Position numbers and translations under genes: made by a program. A model generated the notes under the pieces. It made no database searches. It was not told the origin of the DNA and was given only the letters and a program-made list of their open reading frames with translations. From Argyresthia goedartella (lineage: Eukaryota; Arthropoda; Insecta; Lepidoptera; Argyresthiidae), in the NCBI GenBank assembly GCA_949825045.1, contig OX463810.1, positions 34,792,201 through 34,856,200 of the forward strand: 64,000 bases of DNA. Direction: 5' to 3'. Below are positions 51,227 through 62,364 of this stretch, in pieces. Position 1 is the stretch's first letter; every line of letters begins with the position of its first letter.

Positions 51227-52691
51227 TTATGTATTATAATAATAATTATTCACTGTTTGAATGTTACAGTGATTGAAAGTGACTTGTTTAGCTTGTTCGG
51301 TAGTGCCAACTTCATCCTCTCTTGTCGATGTAGTTGGCAGGTTGATATTAACAACCTCTTTATTTTGAATGTTTTGTAGAATTTTGTTTGAAATTTCAAT
51401 CTTATTCTGGATTGAGTCATCAATGTATCCTTCAGCTACAGTAGTAGAACGCCAACCACCATGACGCTTCAGAGCTGTTATGTCACCGCTTGCATCAACT
51501 AATATTGTGGCAGAAGTTCTGCGGAAGCAGTGCCCGGTGTACATTTCAGGATTTGATAGATTCAAATATTCAGCAATAGTTTTGCCAAGATATGCAAATT
51601 TGTTGAGACCAACTTTTTGTGCTGTACATTTAACAGCTCGATATTTCACAAAAAAACCAGGCACTGTGCATTGACTTGGGCGAAGTTGTATGTATTTCTT
51701 AACCACCTGGCAATAATTGCCCGTTATGTTTTTTTTTTTTTTTTTGCCTTGAACTTGTTGTTTTCAGACCCTTTGTCCTTTAAAACTTTGCCTTGGGAGT
51801 GGGCGGGACAGGTATTCCCCGCCTCAAATAGTTTATTCACACGTGAGTGCGTGCCCTACCGGGGGAGAGACCCAACCTGGGAGGGTTGTGGTGAAAGAAG
51901 TGAACTTGGCAGCCGGGCACAACTAAGGTGTGTCGCTGCGTCTCTGTGTGTCTTGTGCCGGCGTAGAGTGTACGGCGTCATGTGGGGCGTCTGCGGCTTG
52001 AGCAGTGTCTGGTGTGGGAAACCCGTTATGGTGAAAGTCCGGTTGATCTTGGTTTTGGTGTTACGAATAGTAACAAATAAGGCTGTTTCAATGTCTTGAA
52101 CATCGTAGAACATAAGATTGTACAATTCCTGTCTCCGGGAAGCTCCCAAATATCCCAAATATTAATCCAACCTGCAACAATATACAAAGATTAGAATCGG
52201 TTAACTTCTAATAGTCAAGAAAATAAGATGCAAATGAAAATTGCTAATGAATATGGAAAACATTTTACCTTTGTCATTAGATATATTGTATCCGGTGCTT
52301 CTTTCAAGAATTGGTCGATTTCGTTCGATGAAAACGTCTTGGATTTTTTTACTTTATATCCTTCACTTTTTCGTTTAAGAAACGCAGTTAATTTATAGTA
52401 TTTTGCAATATCTACGTTGTGTTTGATATTTAGAGTACTTTTGAGCATTGAATAGAAAGTCCACATGCTTGTAGATTTAAATTTAGTGGACAACTCTTCG
52501 AAATACGCCAAAAGTACGTTTTCAGACACGGACGATGTAATTTTCCCCATCCTCCACTCCATAAAATCTTGGTAACATTTTTCGTACTGCTTCCTTGACT
52601 TAGGTGGTAGCAAGTCATTTTGAATATCCATTGCTCTGTCGCGTAGTTCTGGCGGCGTGTCCGAAATACCTTGATTACTATCTTCACTCAT
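51227..52691 (-). pseudogene. Crypton-like tyrosine recombinase gene, two exons, broken
   Basis: Exon 1 (52269-52691, 141 aa) starts at ATG and encodes a SAM-like core-binding domain: SRKQYEKCYQDFMEWRM, FSSNEIDQFLKEAPD. A 97 bp phase-0 intron (52172-52268) follows, with GTAAAA...TTGTTGCAG. Exon 2 encodes the catalytic domain: the first Arg in GASRRQEL, Lys in TRNTKTK-like RNTKTKINRT, then GHCFRRTSATILVDASGDI (H-x-x-R), KRHGGWRS and the nucleophile Tyr in VAEGYIDDS. These are the R-K-H-R-H/W-Y residues of the tyrosine recombinase family. Total length would be about 350 aa. Breaks: a one-base frameshift just after VGLIFGI (about 52150) and a poly-A retro-insertion (51729-52021). The stop is TAA at 51227-51229. 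Confidence 0.85.
51729..52021 (-). mobile_element. poly-A retro-insertion in the recombinase gene
   Basis: It is flanked by exact 9 bp target duplications CCCGTTATG (51720-51728 and 52022-52030), with a poly-A tail on the minus strand (T run at 51729-51745). The 293 bp insert is GC-rich and has AATAAA on the minus strand, about 110 bp before the tail. It looks like an L1-type retrotransposition product: a SINE, a truncated non-LTR element or a processed transcript. I cannot identify the source. Confidence 0.85.
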
Positions 52692-53154
52692 TTTACACTA
52701 AAGTATTGCGCTAATAAGTTCGAAACCACAAAACAAACTAATTATGTTGTGAGTTGGTTGGACAAAAATGTTTTTTTTTTTATTCACAAACAAACTAAGG
52801 GCGGCACGCGTGTGGGCGTCGGCGTTCGAAATTTTAATGTCATTATATGTAGAAAAACTACACATAATGACCATTATGTGTAGTTTTCCAGATACGAAAC
52901 GAGTTTTTACCAAGTAGTTTAACATAATGCTGATCGTAACGAGCGGTTTTCGAACGCAGTAAAGAGGGTTTATGATACGTGTGTAGATAAAATATTTTAT
53001 TGCCAAGTTTTTCAAACGACAGTTCGTTATTCGCGGAGCTTACTTATGATTCTAAAAAACAATATTAAATTCAAAGAACGAAAATACTTCGGTGGACACT
53101 CGATTGTAAGATGTATCTTGTGTTGAGTTGGACAGACATGTTGTGGTATGTGTA

Positions 53155-54484
53155 CACAGTCAGGTCATAAGTTCTGTCACACAATAAAAACTTTTGAATT
53201 TAGAACGCTGGCCACAAAAAAGTTTATTGAATTCGAATTTCGAATTTTTCATGAAAATATAAATGTGTACTTTTTAGAATTTTCCTCATTTTTAAATATG
53301 GAGTGGACACTTAAAGGACCGTGTCGCAGTTATTGCGTTGCATCGTTGCGGTTACGCGCCAATTCAGATTTTCGACTTACTGAAAAATTTGAATAAAACC
53401 AAAAGATTCGTTTATCGTACCATAAAACGATACAATGAAGACTCTAGTGTAGATGACAGTTCAAGAAGTGGTCGCCCTCGCTCTGTTAGGACTCCAGCTG
53501 TGATAAAAGGCGCGAATTCAAAGAAATCCCATACGTAAGCAGAAACTGTTGGCCCTTCAGATAGGGTTAAGCAGGACCACGGTGAAAAGGGTGTTAAATT
53601 AAGACTTCGGGCTTAGGGCATATCGTAGAAAAACAGGACACCGTTTGGACGCTCGTTTAATGGACCTGAGACTGAAGAGATGCCGCACTTTGTTGAAGCG
53701 GTACGCGGGAAAAAAGCATCGGGAAATTCTTTTTTCGGATGAAAAAATTTTCACCGTGGAAGAGAGCTACAACAAACAAAATGATAAGGTGTACGCACAC
53801 AGCAGTGAAGAAGCGAGCAACCGTATTCCGCGTGTCCAACGAGGTCATTTTCCATCCTTGCTCATGGTTTGGTTGGGAGTCTCTTATTGGGGCTTAATTG
53901 AGGTACATTTTTGTGAGAAAGGCGTAAAAACGAATGCAGTTGTGTATCAAAATACAGTCCTCAAGAACCTTGTGGAACCTGTTTCTCATACCATGTTTAA
54001 TAACAGGCACTGGGTATTCCAACAAGATTCTGCGCCAGCTCATAGAGCGAAAAGCACACAAGACTGGCTGGCGGCGCGTGAAATCTACTTCATCCGGCAC
54101 GAAGACTGGCCCTCCTCCAGTCCAGATTTGAGTCCGTTAGATTACAAGATATGGCAACACTTGGAGGAAAAGGCCTGCTCAAAGCCTCATCCTGATTTGG
54201 AGTCACTCAAGGCACCCTTGATCACGGCAGCCGCCGATATTGACATGGACCTCGTTCGTGCTGCGATAGACGACTGGCCGCGCAGAATAAAGGCCTGTAT
54301 TCAAAATCTCGGGGGTCATTTTGAATAAACTTTATTACCAATAAGAATCTATGTTTTATTAAGTTCATTTGTTTACATAAATAATAAACATGTCTAAATT
54401 ATTTCATATTGCACATGTGACAGAACTTATGACCTGACTATTATTTCATATTGCACATGCGACAGAACTTATGACCTGACTGTG
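53155..54484 (+). mobile_element. mariner-like element, maT type (DD37D)
   Basis: The left end CACAGTCAGGTCATAAGTTC (53155) follows TA. The inverted end GAACTTATGACCTGACTGTG is followed by TA at 54485. The ends frame a single transposase frame with DD37D spacing, the maT branch of IS630-Tc1-mariner. Extra copies of the right end follow as a tandem array. Confidence 0.85.
53312..54328 (+). pseudogene. maT-type mariner transposase, broken
   Basis: The N-terminal helix-turn-helix region (HRCGYAPIQIFDLLKNLNKT) and the GRP-like hinge SGRPRSVRTP lie in one frame (about 53312-53530). The rest is in another frame, with a nonsense TAA at 53600-53602 after TTVKRVLN. The catalytic domain (53645-54328) is open: first Asp in ILFSDEKIF, second in VFQQDSAPAHR, third in SSPDLSPLDYKIW. 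There are 37 residues between the second and third Asp. It ends in TAA. The function would be cut-and-paste transposition at TA, but the frameshift and stop make this copy inactive. Confidence 0.85.
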
Positions 54485-54748
54485 TATATGTTATTATTTC
54501 ATATTGCACATGCGACAGAACTTATGATCTGACTATGTATATGTTATTATTTCATATTGCACATGCGACAGAACTTATGACCTGACTATGTATATGTTAT
54601 TATTTCATATTGCACATGTGACAGAACTTATGACCTGACTATGTATATGTTATTATTTCATATTGCACATGCGACAGAACTTATGACCTGACTATGTATA
54701 TGTTATTATTTCATATTTCACATGTGACAGAACTTATGACCTGACTAA
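54395..54748 (+). repeat. tandem array of the mariner right end, 53 bp unit, about 7 copies
   Basis: Each unit is ATTATTTCATATTGCACATG + (C/T)GACAGAACTTATGACCTG + ACTATGTATATGTT. The unit includes the whole inverted terminal repeat. The first two copies are shortened. Confidence 0.92.
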
Positions 54749-55420
54749 GTATATAGGGCACCCAATTCTCAAAACGATTCTTTTTTTGTATAAGTGATGG
54801 GAGATGTTCTAAAATGAGTTACTAATACAAAGAAAAAGATTATAGTTGTTGGGTTAACTATTCAAAAACCGAGGGTTGTTGGGACGGATCGCGATTTTGA
54901 AACATATGCTGTGATAATAATTTAAAACCTATAACGGAAAAGTGGCGTTAGCTAAAGCCGGTGGTAACTGAGAGGTTAATGAAGACATTCTTGAAGAATT
55001 TTAATCTAAATAATGTATTTTTCAAACCATCACGAGTTACGTAAACTACTGCTACATATCTTGATAATGTGATAGTGACCCTAAAGAAAAAAGTATTATT
55101 AACTCGCTTCAATCAGGTCATAGAGGTCAAAATGTAAAATTTTCTTTCATTAATCATATTCGGAAAATAATAATATAAACCAGACCCATGATTACTAGTC
55201 GGCTGGAAAAGTACCAAAATGTTCTACTTGATAAATTGCCTGTTCACAATTATAATTTTAACGACCCGAATAATTCATATCAAGACTTTTTTCTTTAGTA
55301 AACGAAGAATCAGAGTTTATACAAAAAAAATATACGAAAGAAATTAATACTAGATTTCATTTCAGTGATTAGGCGACCACAGGTTTGCGGAATAGCAGAG
55401 ATAGACTTTTTGAACTTTAT
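54749..55420. other. no recognisable feature
   Basis: AT-rich; no gene or family recognised. Confidence 0.4.
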
Positions 55421-55651
55421 GAACAAATAAACATAACAAATAAGATTTAAAGAATATCTCAATGATTACTCCAAATCTTTCAACATAGTGTGTCTTAAAG
55501 CCAAAACAATTTTCATAAGTAGTAAAATTAAATCTGCCAACGACAAAATAGAAACTCCATACAGTTTTTATTTTGTCGTTCCAAATCTTGAAAGATTTGG
55601 AGCATTGAGATATTCTTTAAATCTGTCACTATTTGTCATGTTTATTTGTTA
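55421..55651. mobile_element. foldback (MITE-like) element with arms of about 60 bp
   Basis: The left arm AACAAATAAACATAACAAAT...AATATCTCAATG (55421-55482) is the inverse of CATTGAGATATTCTTTAAAT...GTTTATTTGTT (55586-55651), with few mismatches. A nested ACGACAAAATA...TATTTTGTCGT hairpin lies in the loop. Confidence 0.75.
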
Positions 55652-56120
55652 TAGCGAAACGGGTAGTACAAAGCCATGCGCGTATAAATTTTCACTTAAG
55701 ACAGATCGTGGTATTATTAGTGCAAATTTAGAAGTAACTCAGTAATTCGAGACCTTTTTTACTAATAAACCCTTAAAAACTACTGAACCACTAAATTCTT
55801 CGTCATCACTTTTAGCTACATTGCTTAAGGAAAAGGTGGATGCCTGCCGAACTGAATTGAAATTTAGTCATGTCCCCATTATATTATAATGACTTTTAAA
55901 TACATTAAAGTTAAAGGCACTGGAAACTTATGGGGGAAGTCATAAGACATAAGACATAAGATATTTATTCATATTTTTTTCAATTACATGTCATATTTAT
56001 ATAAATAGGTCTACTATCTGTGTAAATTAGCTAACTAGCTACAGTTTAAATAATTAGCTACAGTCATTAAAATCGTGGTCTTAATGAAAATTATAAAAAT
56101 AAATGCGATCATAACAATTA
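55652..56120. other. no recognisable feature
   Basis: AT-rich; ACATAAGACATAAGAT-type short repetition near 55945-55960. Confidence 0.4.
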
Positions 56121-56218
56121 ACTATATTATTAGGTACCTTAGTACCTAATAATATAGTTAATTGTATATACTACTATATTACTATATTATTAGGTACCTT
56201 AGTACCTAATAATATAGT
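56121..56218. repeat. two identical 38 bp perfect hairpins, 60 bp apart
   Basis: ACTATATTATTAGGTAC + CTTA + GTACCTAATAATATAGT occurs at 56121-56158 and again at 56181-56218. The arms are 17 bp and perfect. They lie just downstream of the stop of the minus-strand reverse transcriptase remnant. Confidence 0.92.
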
Positions 56219-56243
56219 AAATTGTACCTTAGTACGTCACAAA

Positions 56244-57154
56244 TTATCCGTTGGAGGTAATAGCGAACTCCTCGTAACTATAGGATGCCAAGTCAATAAG
56301 ATGGTTTTTATGTTTATATTTGAAGGTGTCTGTACTTGGGGCAATTTTTATGTTGTCGGGGAGTTTGTTATAAATAGTTGGACCCATAACATGGGTCAGT
56401 TTGTTGGAATTTTCCAAATTACGCGGTATGCCAGCCAGTTTATGTCCGTTTCGCGTGGCATACTTGGTGAGGTCATTTAGAGTCTTGAACTCGTCTAGGT
56501 TTTGCCGAACATACAAAGCAACCTGGAAGATCACTATTGCGGGCACTGTTAAGATGCGAAGTGGTTTGAAGTACGGCCTCGCAGACGTATCTGATGGAAC
56601 CCGTGCGATGGCTCGTACGGCCCTTTTTTGCATGAACGCGCGCTTCCAATCCGCTGCTCGTCCCCATAGCTCAGCACCATACTGGAGCAGCGAGTGTATA
56701 GTGGCGAAGTAGCATGTCCGAACCACTTTGGTTGGAACGCTCCATGCCAGACATCGAAGAGCGAAGCACGCACTTCCCAGCTTCTTGTACAGCTTGTCGA
56801 TGTGGGCCTCCCAGGTGAGGCCTCTGTCCAGCTCGAAGCCGAGAAATCCTGCGACGTTGACTTGCGCAATGTCCTTCCCATCGATATTGACCGCCATTGG
56901 TCTCGGGGGCATGCCTGCTAGTCGGAAATGGAGGAATTGGGTCTTTTTTGTATTAAGGGAGGGAGATCATTGAGCAGCAATGAAAACATTATGTTCGACA
57001 TGGAAGAGCCTTGAGCGACGCCGATCGTTTTTGGGAGTGCGTCAGATCTTACAGAACCCCGGTCTCCTACCACTATCTGCGTCCTTTCTCGCATAAAACT
57101 TGGAAGAAGAGGATGTGATGGGCCGCCTATACCATATATAGTAAAAGTGTGCAA
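56244..57154 (-). pseudogene. non-LTR retrotransposon reverse transcriptase remnant
   Basis: 57154-56960 encodes the RT part GVAQGSSMSNIMFSLLLNDL. The following YADD block is missing, with a change of frame. 56912-56244 then encodes VAGFLGFELDRGLTWEAHID, TCYFATIHSLLQYGAELWG and the C-terminus to a TAA near 56246. This order is typical of jockey/CR1-like elements. The deletion and frame change make it inactive. Confidence 0.78.
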
Positions 57155-57237
57155 CTCAATTGTAGATATATTAGCACCAATTTAACTTTCATATCTGTTG
57201 AATGTCTTAACCTCGGCGCGGTGTCTATTCCGATTTA

Positions 57238-58370
57238 ATGAAAAAAAGCAAAGTAGTTCCGCTGTATAAAGCTGGTGACAAAAAAGATCCCAGTAACTAT
57301 AGGCCTATATTAGTTTTACCGGTACTTAGTAAAGTGTTTGATAATGTCATGCTCAATCACATCCTTTTCCATTTTAATCACACTAATATATTACATAACC
57401 AGCAATTCGGCTATACAAAAAGACGTTGTACCACAGATGCTGGTGTTGAACTAATAGTAACATATTTTTAGTGCATGGTATCAATCAAAAGATGCCATTA
57501 GTGTCTTTTGTGACCTTCCCATAGCATTTGATTGCGTAGATCATGAAACTTTACTATTACTGAGGAACATTATGGTATTAAAAAAAAACTCCAGAACTTA
57601 TGAGTTTTTATTTGGATAACAGAATTCAGAAGATTCAGAATAACACAACAAAATCATTAGGATCTTGCGTAAAAATTGGGCTGCCTCAAGGTCCTTTCTT
57701 ATTTTTGGTCTAGAGTAATGATTTGCCCTGCATGGTTCAGAATTTGTCAAAGATTGTATTATTTGCTGATGATACATCTCTTATATTTAAAGTAGATAGA
57801 TAATGCTCTTGGACAACTCCTTAATTGGTTTACTGTTAACAATCTAGTCCTAATGCGAAAAAAACTATTGTATAGTGTATAAAATTCACTTTGCCTAATG
57901 TTAATTCCTTTAAAAAATATGATATATTATATAATGATAAGTAAGCGTTTACTGATAGCACAGTTTTCCTGGGGATAACACTTGACTCGAAACTACAATG
58001 GAGCCCTCACATTACATCTTTATCGGGAAGACTAAGTTCAGCTGCACATGGTGTTAGACAACTCAGACAGCTGACGGATTCAGCTAATGCCAGACTTGTT
58101 TACTTTAGTAATTTCCACAGCATTATGTAGTATGGAATTTTGCTATGGGACCGAGTGCTGATATTGACTCAATTTTTGTTCTACAAAAAAGGGCTATTAC
58201 AGCAATTTATACCTCCGCAGTCGTGACTCCCCTGAGAGAACTGTTCAAACACATTGGCATTATGACTGTAGCGTGTCAATATATTTATGAAAATATCATG
58301 TACGTTAGGAAGAACATAAATAGCTTCACTAAAATGTTGACAGGCATAAGCGAAATAATATAAGAAATAA
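57238..58370 (+). pseudogene. non-LTR retrotransposon reverse transcriptase, heavily mutated
   Basis: Fragments in several frames: VPLYKAGDKKDPSNYRPI and LPVLSKVFDNVML (RT block 1), LFADDTSLIFK (catalytic block, about 57758-57790), then a C-terminal piece FVLQKRAITAIYTSAVVTPL (58145-58363). Many stops and frameshifts indicate an old copy. It lies in opposite orientation to the remnant at 56244-57154. Confidence 0.75.
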
Positions 58371-59208
58371 AATTGACCAACCTTACTATAGACTAGCTAA
58401 AGATGTTCTATCTTCACTTCATACAATACTTTAACAAAATACCGGAAGAGATCTTAAATTTGTCAGAGAAGAAGTTTAAAGGCATTTTTATAAAAATATA
58501 TGTTATAATGTTATAAAGCATATTATAGGTTAAATGATTACATTAATGACGAAGAGGTATGGAGCTCTGATTTTTGAGTGCACAAGAACCAAGCACACAT
58601 TGTAATGTAACGCAAGACCTATTTTGAGAAGAAAAATAAGAAATATAGAAAAGAAAAGTTGGCCGTGTTGCAGTGTACGAGTGTCTTGCGCTGCTTCTTC
58701 TCCGCTGGCATAACAGTTTCCGAAGCGGTAGTAGTTTTTTTTTGCATTATATAGATTCAAATGACATTTAAAAAGTGGTCATAATAATCTATTTTGAATA
58801 AATAAATTGATGTTTTTGGCTCACCAGTTCCAGGAGCTCACTTTGCTTTCGTCCTACACTATCAGCGTTCCAGTGGATTAAGTGTAAATCATGGTAATTA
58901 AACATATTGGCCGAGGTGAGTTAGGGTCAAAACCACTTTGTCAATCATCGTTTTACATGCTATGAATTGAACTCTTATTGTTTTTATTACACCGAGTATC
59001 TCTTTATAGTATTGTCTTGATCCACTTGTTGTGCATGGGGTAGTTGTTCAGAAAAACGGATTCATTGCTCTGATGGCCGGGAACCTGATCCTGATACCAA
59101 AATTTGCCCAAGATCTTCTAGCTGGAGCATGCACCGGTGTCTTCTGGTTAGACTGAGGTTGTACTGTTTGAGATTTATGAGCTTCATATTCATTTTCTCT
59201 AAGACGCT
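58371..59208. other. no recognisable feature
   Basis: May include 3' sequence of the preceding element. No further motifs. Confidence 0.35.
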
Positions 59209-59553
59209 TCACGTAATTCTGGTGTTCAATATGGCGTAGTCCTCAAAATGGGCTGGTAAGCCCTTGATAAGCGCTTTAGGCATCCTTTCATTCTTTCTCG
59301 TGAAGGTATGGAAGTATTCTTTTTCAAGCATTAAGCCTTTTTTGATGGTCTGATGGGCTTCAGGGGAGTAACCTTGTATAGATACTCTGTTTCTTTCTTT
59401 ATATTGCGTGTGGGAATTATTGTTGGATTTTTCGATGACACTCGAGATTGATCCATGTTTCCAGTCATCATTCATTTGAAATATTATTGGAGGCACTCTT
59501 TTCGGATTTCTGGATAGTATCCCAGCACATTGGGGCTCAAGTAGCTGGCTCAT
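59209..59553 (-). pseudogene. non-LTR retrotransposon gag (ORF1) fragment
   Basis: FHTFTRKNERMPKALIKGLP resembles the start of the PRE_C2HC domain found before the zinc knuckles in jockey-like Gag proteins. The upstream part (MSQLLEPQCAGILSRNPKRV) is low complexity. No knuckles follow, so the fragment is truncated. Confidence 0.45.
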
Positions 59554-59925
59554 TTGGTCGACATTGAGACTACTGAATCAGTTAGTCGTCGTGCGGACGG
59601 ATCTTTCAGACACTAACATATGAGTTGCTATGCATTTAGCTAGTCGCCAATCTTCGTTATCTTCTCTGTCACCCTTGTTGCTAAGGCTGGAGCTTGACGC
59701 GGTCCTGATCAGAAACTTTTCCATTGTTGTTAAGAGTTTACGGACAGATCAATTTATCGATAGGTAAAGTCATCGATATCTTCCCAATCCTTGGCTCGTT
59801 GACTCGGAGCTGGAAAATTTGCTATCGCACGAGAGCAAAACATACGTGTTGACGGAACGTAAGCCCGACGCTAACTGAATAAATGGCCAATTGCGAGTTG
59901 GGAACAAAGGATTATTCTTCTTCTT

Positions 59926-60205
59926 TTACTTCTTCAGAGGGTCAAAGTGCCTGCACCTGGCCCACTTGAGCGGGGCCTTTGTACATGTCCCCTGCATACA
60001 GTCTTCTGATTCAGCCATACTAACTCCTGCACCAGCTGGAGTAGGAGGGTTGGATGTTCGAGGAGCTCTGAGGTGGATGTTGTTTCTCTCAGGATTGCCG
60101 TCCTGGTTTCTAACGTTAGGCAAGCAAGTTAAGGTAAGCAGCATTTGCTTAACAGTCTCATCCACTTCGAAGCACCCCCTGCGGGGCTATCTGTTGCACC
60201 TGTAA
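59926..60205 (-). pseudogene. possible retrotransposon gag C-terminal fragment
   Basis: The minus strand gives SNPPTPAGAGVSMAESEDCM and DETVKQMLLTLTCLP, which look like pieces of jockey-type ORF1, but there is no diagnostic motif. Confidence 0.25.
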
Positions 60206-60744
60206 TAAACAGCCCCGTAGTTGCCTGATATCAGGCCACTGTGTACTTAACAAACAGCTTTTTTATTTTACTACACGACATCAAGTAGTTTGTGAATTTA
60301 GGGCTATATCTATTATAAATATATATAAATAATTGGGTGTATTTGGAGATTTCCCTGCTCGCCCATAATTCATTATGTTGCGCAGCAGTAGTTGATTTGA
60401 CTCTCTTTTTTATATCATCTATTTATTTGATTACCACAGCATCTCCCAAAACTTTAAAAAATAACACGTTTCTTCTTCTTACTTTACTTCAAATTTGGTC
60501 TTGATACGGCCCTATGCGTGTACGTTCCTATCCCTTGCCTCTATACTACCTGTCATTCAGCTTCATTGTTCAAGAAGGTTTTAATCTAAATACATCATCT
60601 TACTCCCTTCCCCCTCCCCTCACCCCCTTTTATCTCCTTTCCGGCGTCACAACGCCAAGCAAAGGGGATTTCAGGACAAAATTTTCAGAAATTCCACAAA
60701 TCCCCTTTTAAATTTATTTACATGGTTTTATTTTTTAAATAAAA

Positions 60745-61240
60745 AGGTGCGGTATACACTCACTATGTCGCGCTCCTCCAGGGCCATGCCGAACTTCTGC
60801 GCCACCAGCATCACGACGTGGCCAAGTGACTCCCCCTCATGCTCAGGCACGCCTGTGACATCGACGTCACTGAGCAGTTCGGTCTCTGTCTCTGTATTCA
60901 GCTCTGAGATCTCATCCCGTAGAGCGGACACATCCTGGGACTCGGTGCTCTCGACAACTCGACTGCTCAGATTTTAGGACCTGAAACTGGGTTTTCAGTT
61001 TGTCGATTTCTGACTCGATTGCAGTCTGGCGGTTATGCTGGATCACTCCGTTTCCAACTTTACAAAAGCTTGATTAGTTTCCACGCTTAGTGACCGCTTA
61101 ATGCCTTCAAGTTTGCTGTCTAGTAACATAGCAAACTGCTCAAAGTTTATAGAAGGAGCAGCAGCATTTTTTGTTTCGTCACAAGACATATTTGTGACGT
61201 CCGCAGTTGTACCGTCTAGAATTCGGGTTCATCGAACTGG
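60745..61240 (-). pseudogene. non-LTR ORF1 fragment (coiled coil plus start of RRM-like domain)
   Basis: The minus strand encodes a Glu/Leu-rich helical stretch in broken frames, then VTGVPEHEGESLGHVVMLVA and ALEERDIVSVYR. This matches the pattern V/FGVPE...VAIS...DIVSVHR at the start of the RNA-binding domain of ORF1 proteins such as the one at 62522-63631. It is truncated just after. Confidence 0.6.
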
Positions 61241-62364
61241 TTGTCGACATAGGGTGCCGTCTGTAAAAAGATCGGGGTCATAAGTATCGAGATGGACGAA
61301 CAGACCCTAGTACCTACCTCTTAGCATCTTCTCGGTATACATCTCTAAATATCATGATGTAAAGAAAACCAATATCTTTCATGAATATTTACCCACATAA
61401 CTCTTGAGTAATAAAATACAAGGCAGTTATTTAATAATGTTTTTATTATACAAAAATGGTTTATTGAGTACAGTATAAATAGCTTCACGTATATGAATAA
61501 AAATGTATCGGAAAATTTGTTGGTAAGCGCGATACTCGCAAACGGGTAGACCTTTTTGTAGAACTATTTATTGAGGTCTTGGAAAGGTTCTTACGGAGAG
61601 AATAAAAAACGAAAGAAACAGCCGAAAAATTTAAAGGATATCGATTATGAGGATTTTCTATGAGAATTCGTGACCGGCGGCGGACGTCGGGGGCGCATCC
61701 AATACGAAATTTGATTTATTTCCCTCTAAGATTTGAAGCGGCCTGTTTTCTTTACCGGGAACGATTATACAGGATGTTTTGTGCATCGTTTGCCAAATTA
61801 AGATGGCGGATAGAAGGGGTACATTAACAGCCCAGTCCGCCAAAAAAATTCTAAATCAGCGATACGAGCCCTCCCGCCCGATACACAAAGTTGGCAAATT
61901 AATGAACTTAGTAATGGTTTTTATGGCATTATTGTACATTCTTAGAAAGAAGATAGACCAGCAAACTTTTTAGAACCTTTCAAGACTTTCAAACACCAAA
62001 CAAACACAAACCTTTCAAAATAGATTGATTGAGGGTACTTGAAGTAACACGTATTTTTCTGTTCTCTCACTTTAAATCGTTAAATAAATTGGATTTATTA
62101 TCTATATTAATTCCAAATATCAAAATTCATTTTCAATAGACTTCGAAACTGATTTTGGAATTATATTCATACCTGTATCACATCTCCGGGCACTACTATC
62201 TTCGTGTGAATCTGGACACTAACCGCCACCACACCTCACAGTGGACGGGACACCTATTGGATATTATCACCATCATCATACACACGACAGCACTACAAGG
62301 TACAACGCTTCCCTATTCAATTACGAAAACTAGTAATTTCACCGACACACGTCCAGCCTTCATA
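61241..62364. other. no recognisable gene; probable 5' UTR of the next element at its right edge
   Basis: No coding match. The part nearest 62365 may be 5' UTR of the non-LTR element. Confidence 0.35.

Larger units (their letters stand above)
51007..52991 (-). mobile_element. Crypton-like tyrosine-recombinase element with terminal inverted repeats (locus D, coding copy)
   Basis: The element runs from TAGTAG (51007) to GATAAA (52991). The left hairpin is 51007-51095. The left inverted repeat (TTTATCTACACACATATCAT...CAGGAACCGCATGTTC) starts at 51096. The right end, read inward, is TTTATCTACACACGTATCAT...GAAAACCGCTCGTTACGATC, so both ends share an imperfect repeat of about 50 bp. Between them lies a two-exon tyrosine recombinase gene on the minus strand. 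Four other loci (A, B, C, E) share the ends. The element lacks an obvious target duplication, as expected if it moves by site-specific recombination. Confidence 0.8.

Noticed and set aside
51227..52691. DIRS/Ngaro-type retrotransposon as the source of the tyrosine recombinase
   Set aside because: No reverse transcriptase or RNase H lies between the element ends, and the two-exon recombinase fills nearly the whole element, so a Crypton-like DNA element fits better.
54395..54748. CRISPR-like or regulatory direct-repeat array
   Set aside because: The repeated unit contains the mariner terminal repeat, and the units have no variable spacers.
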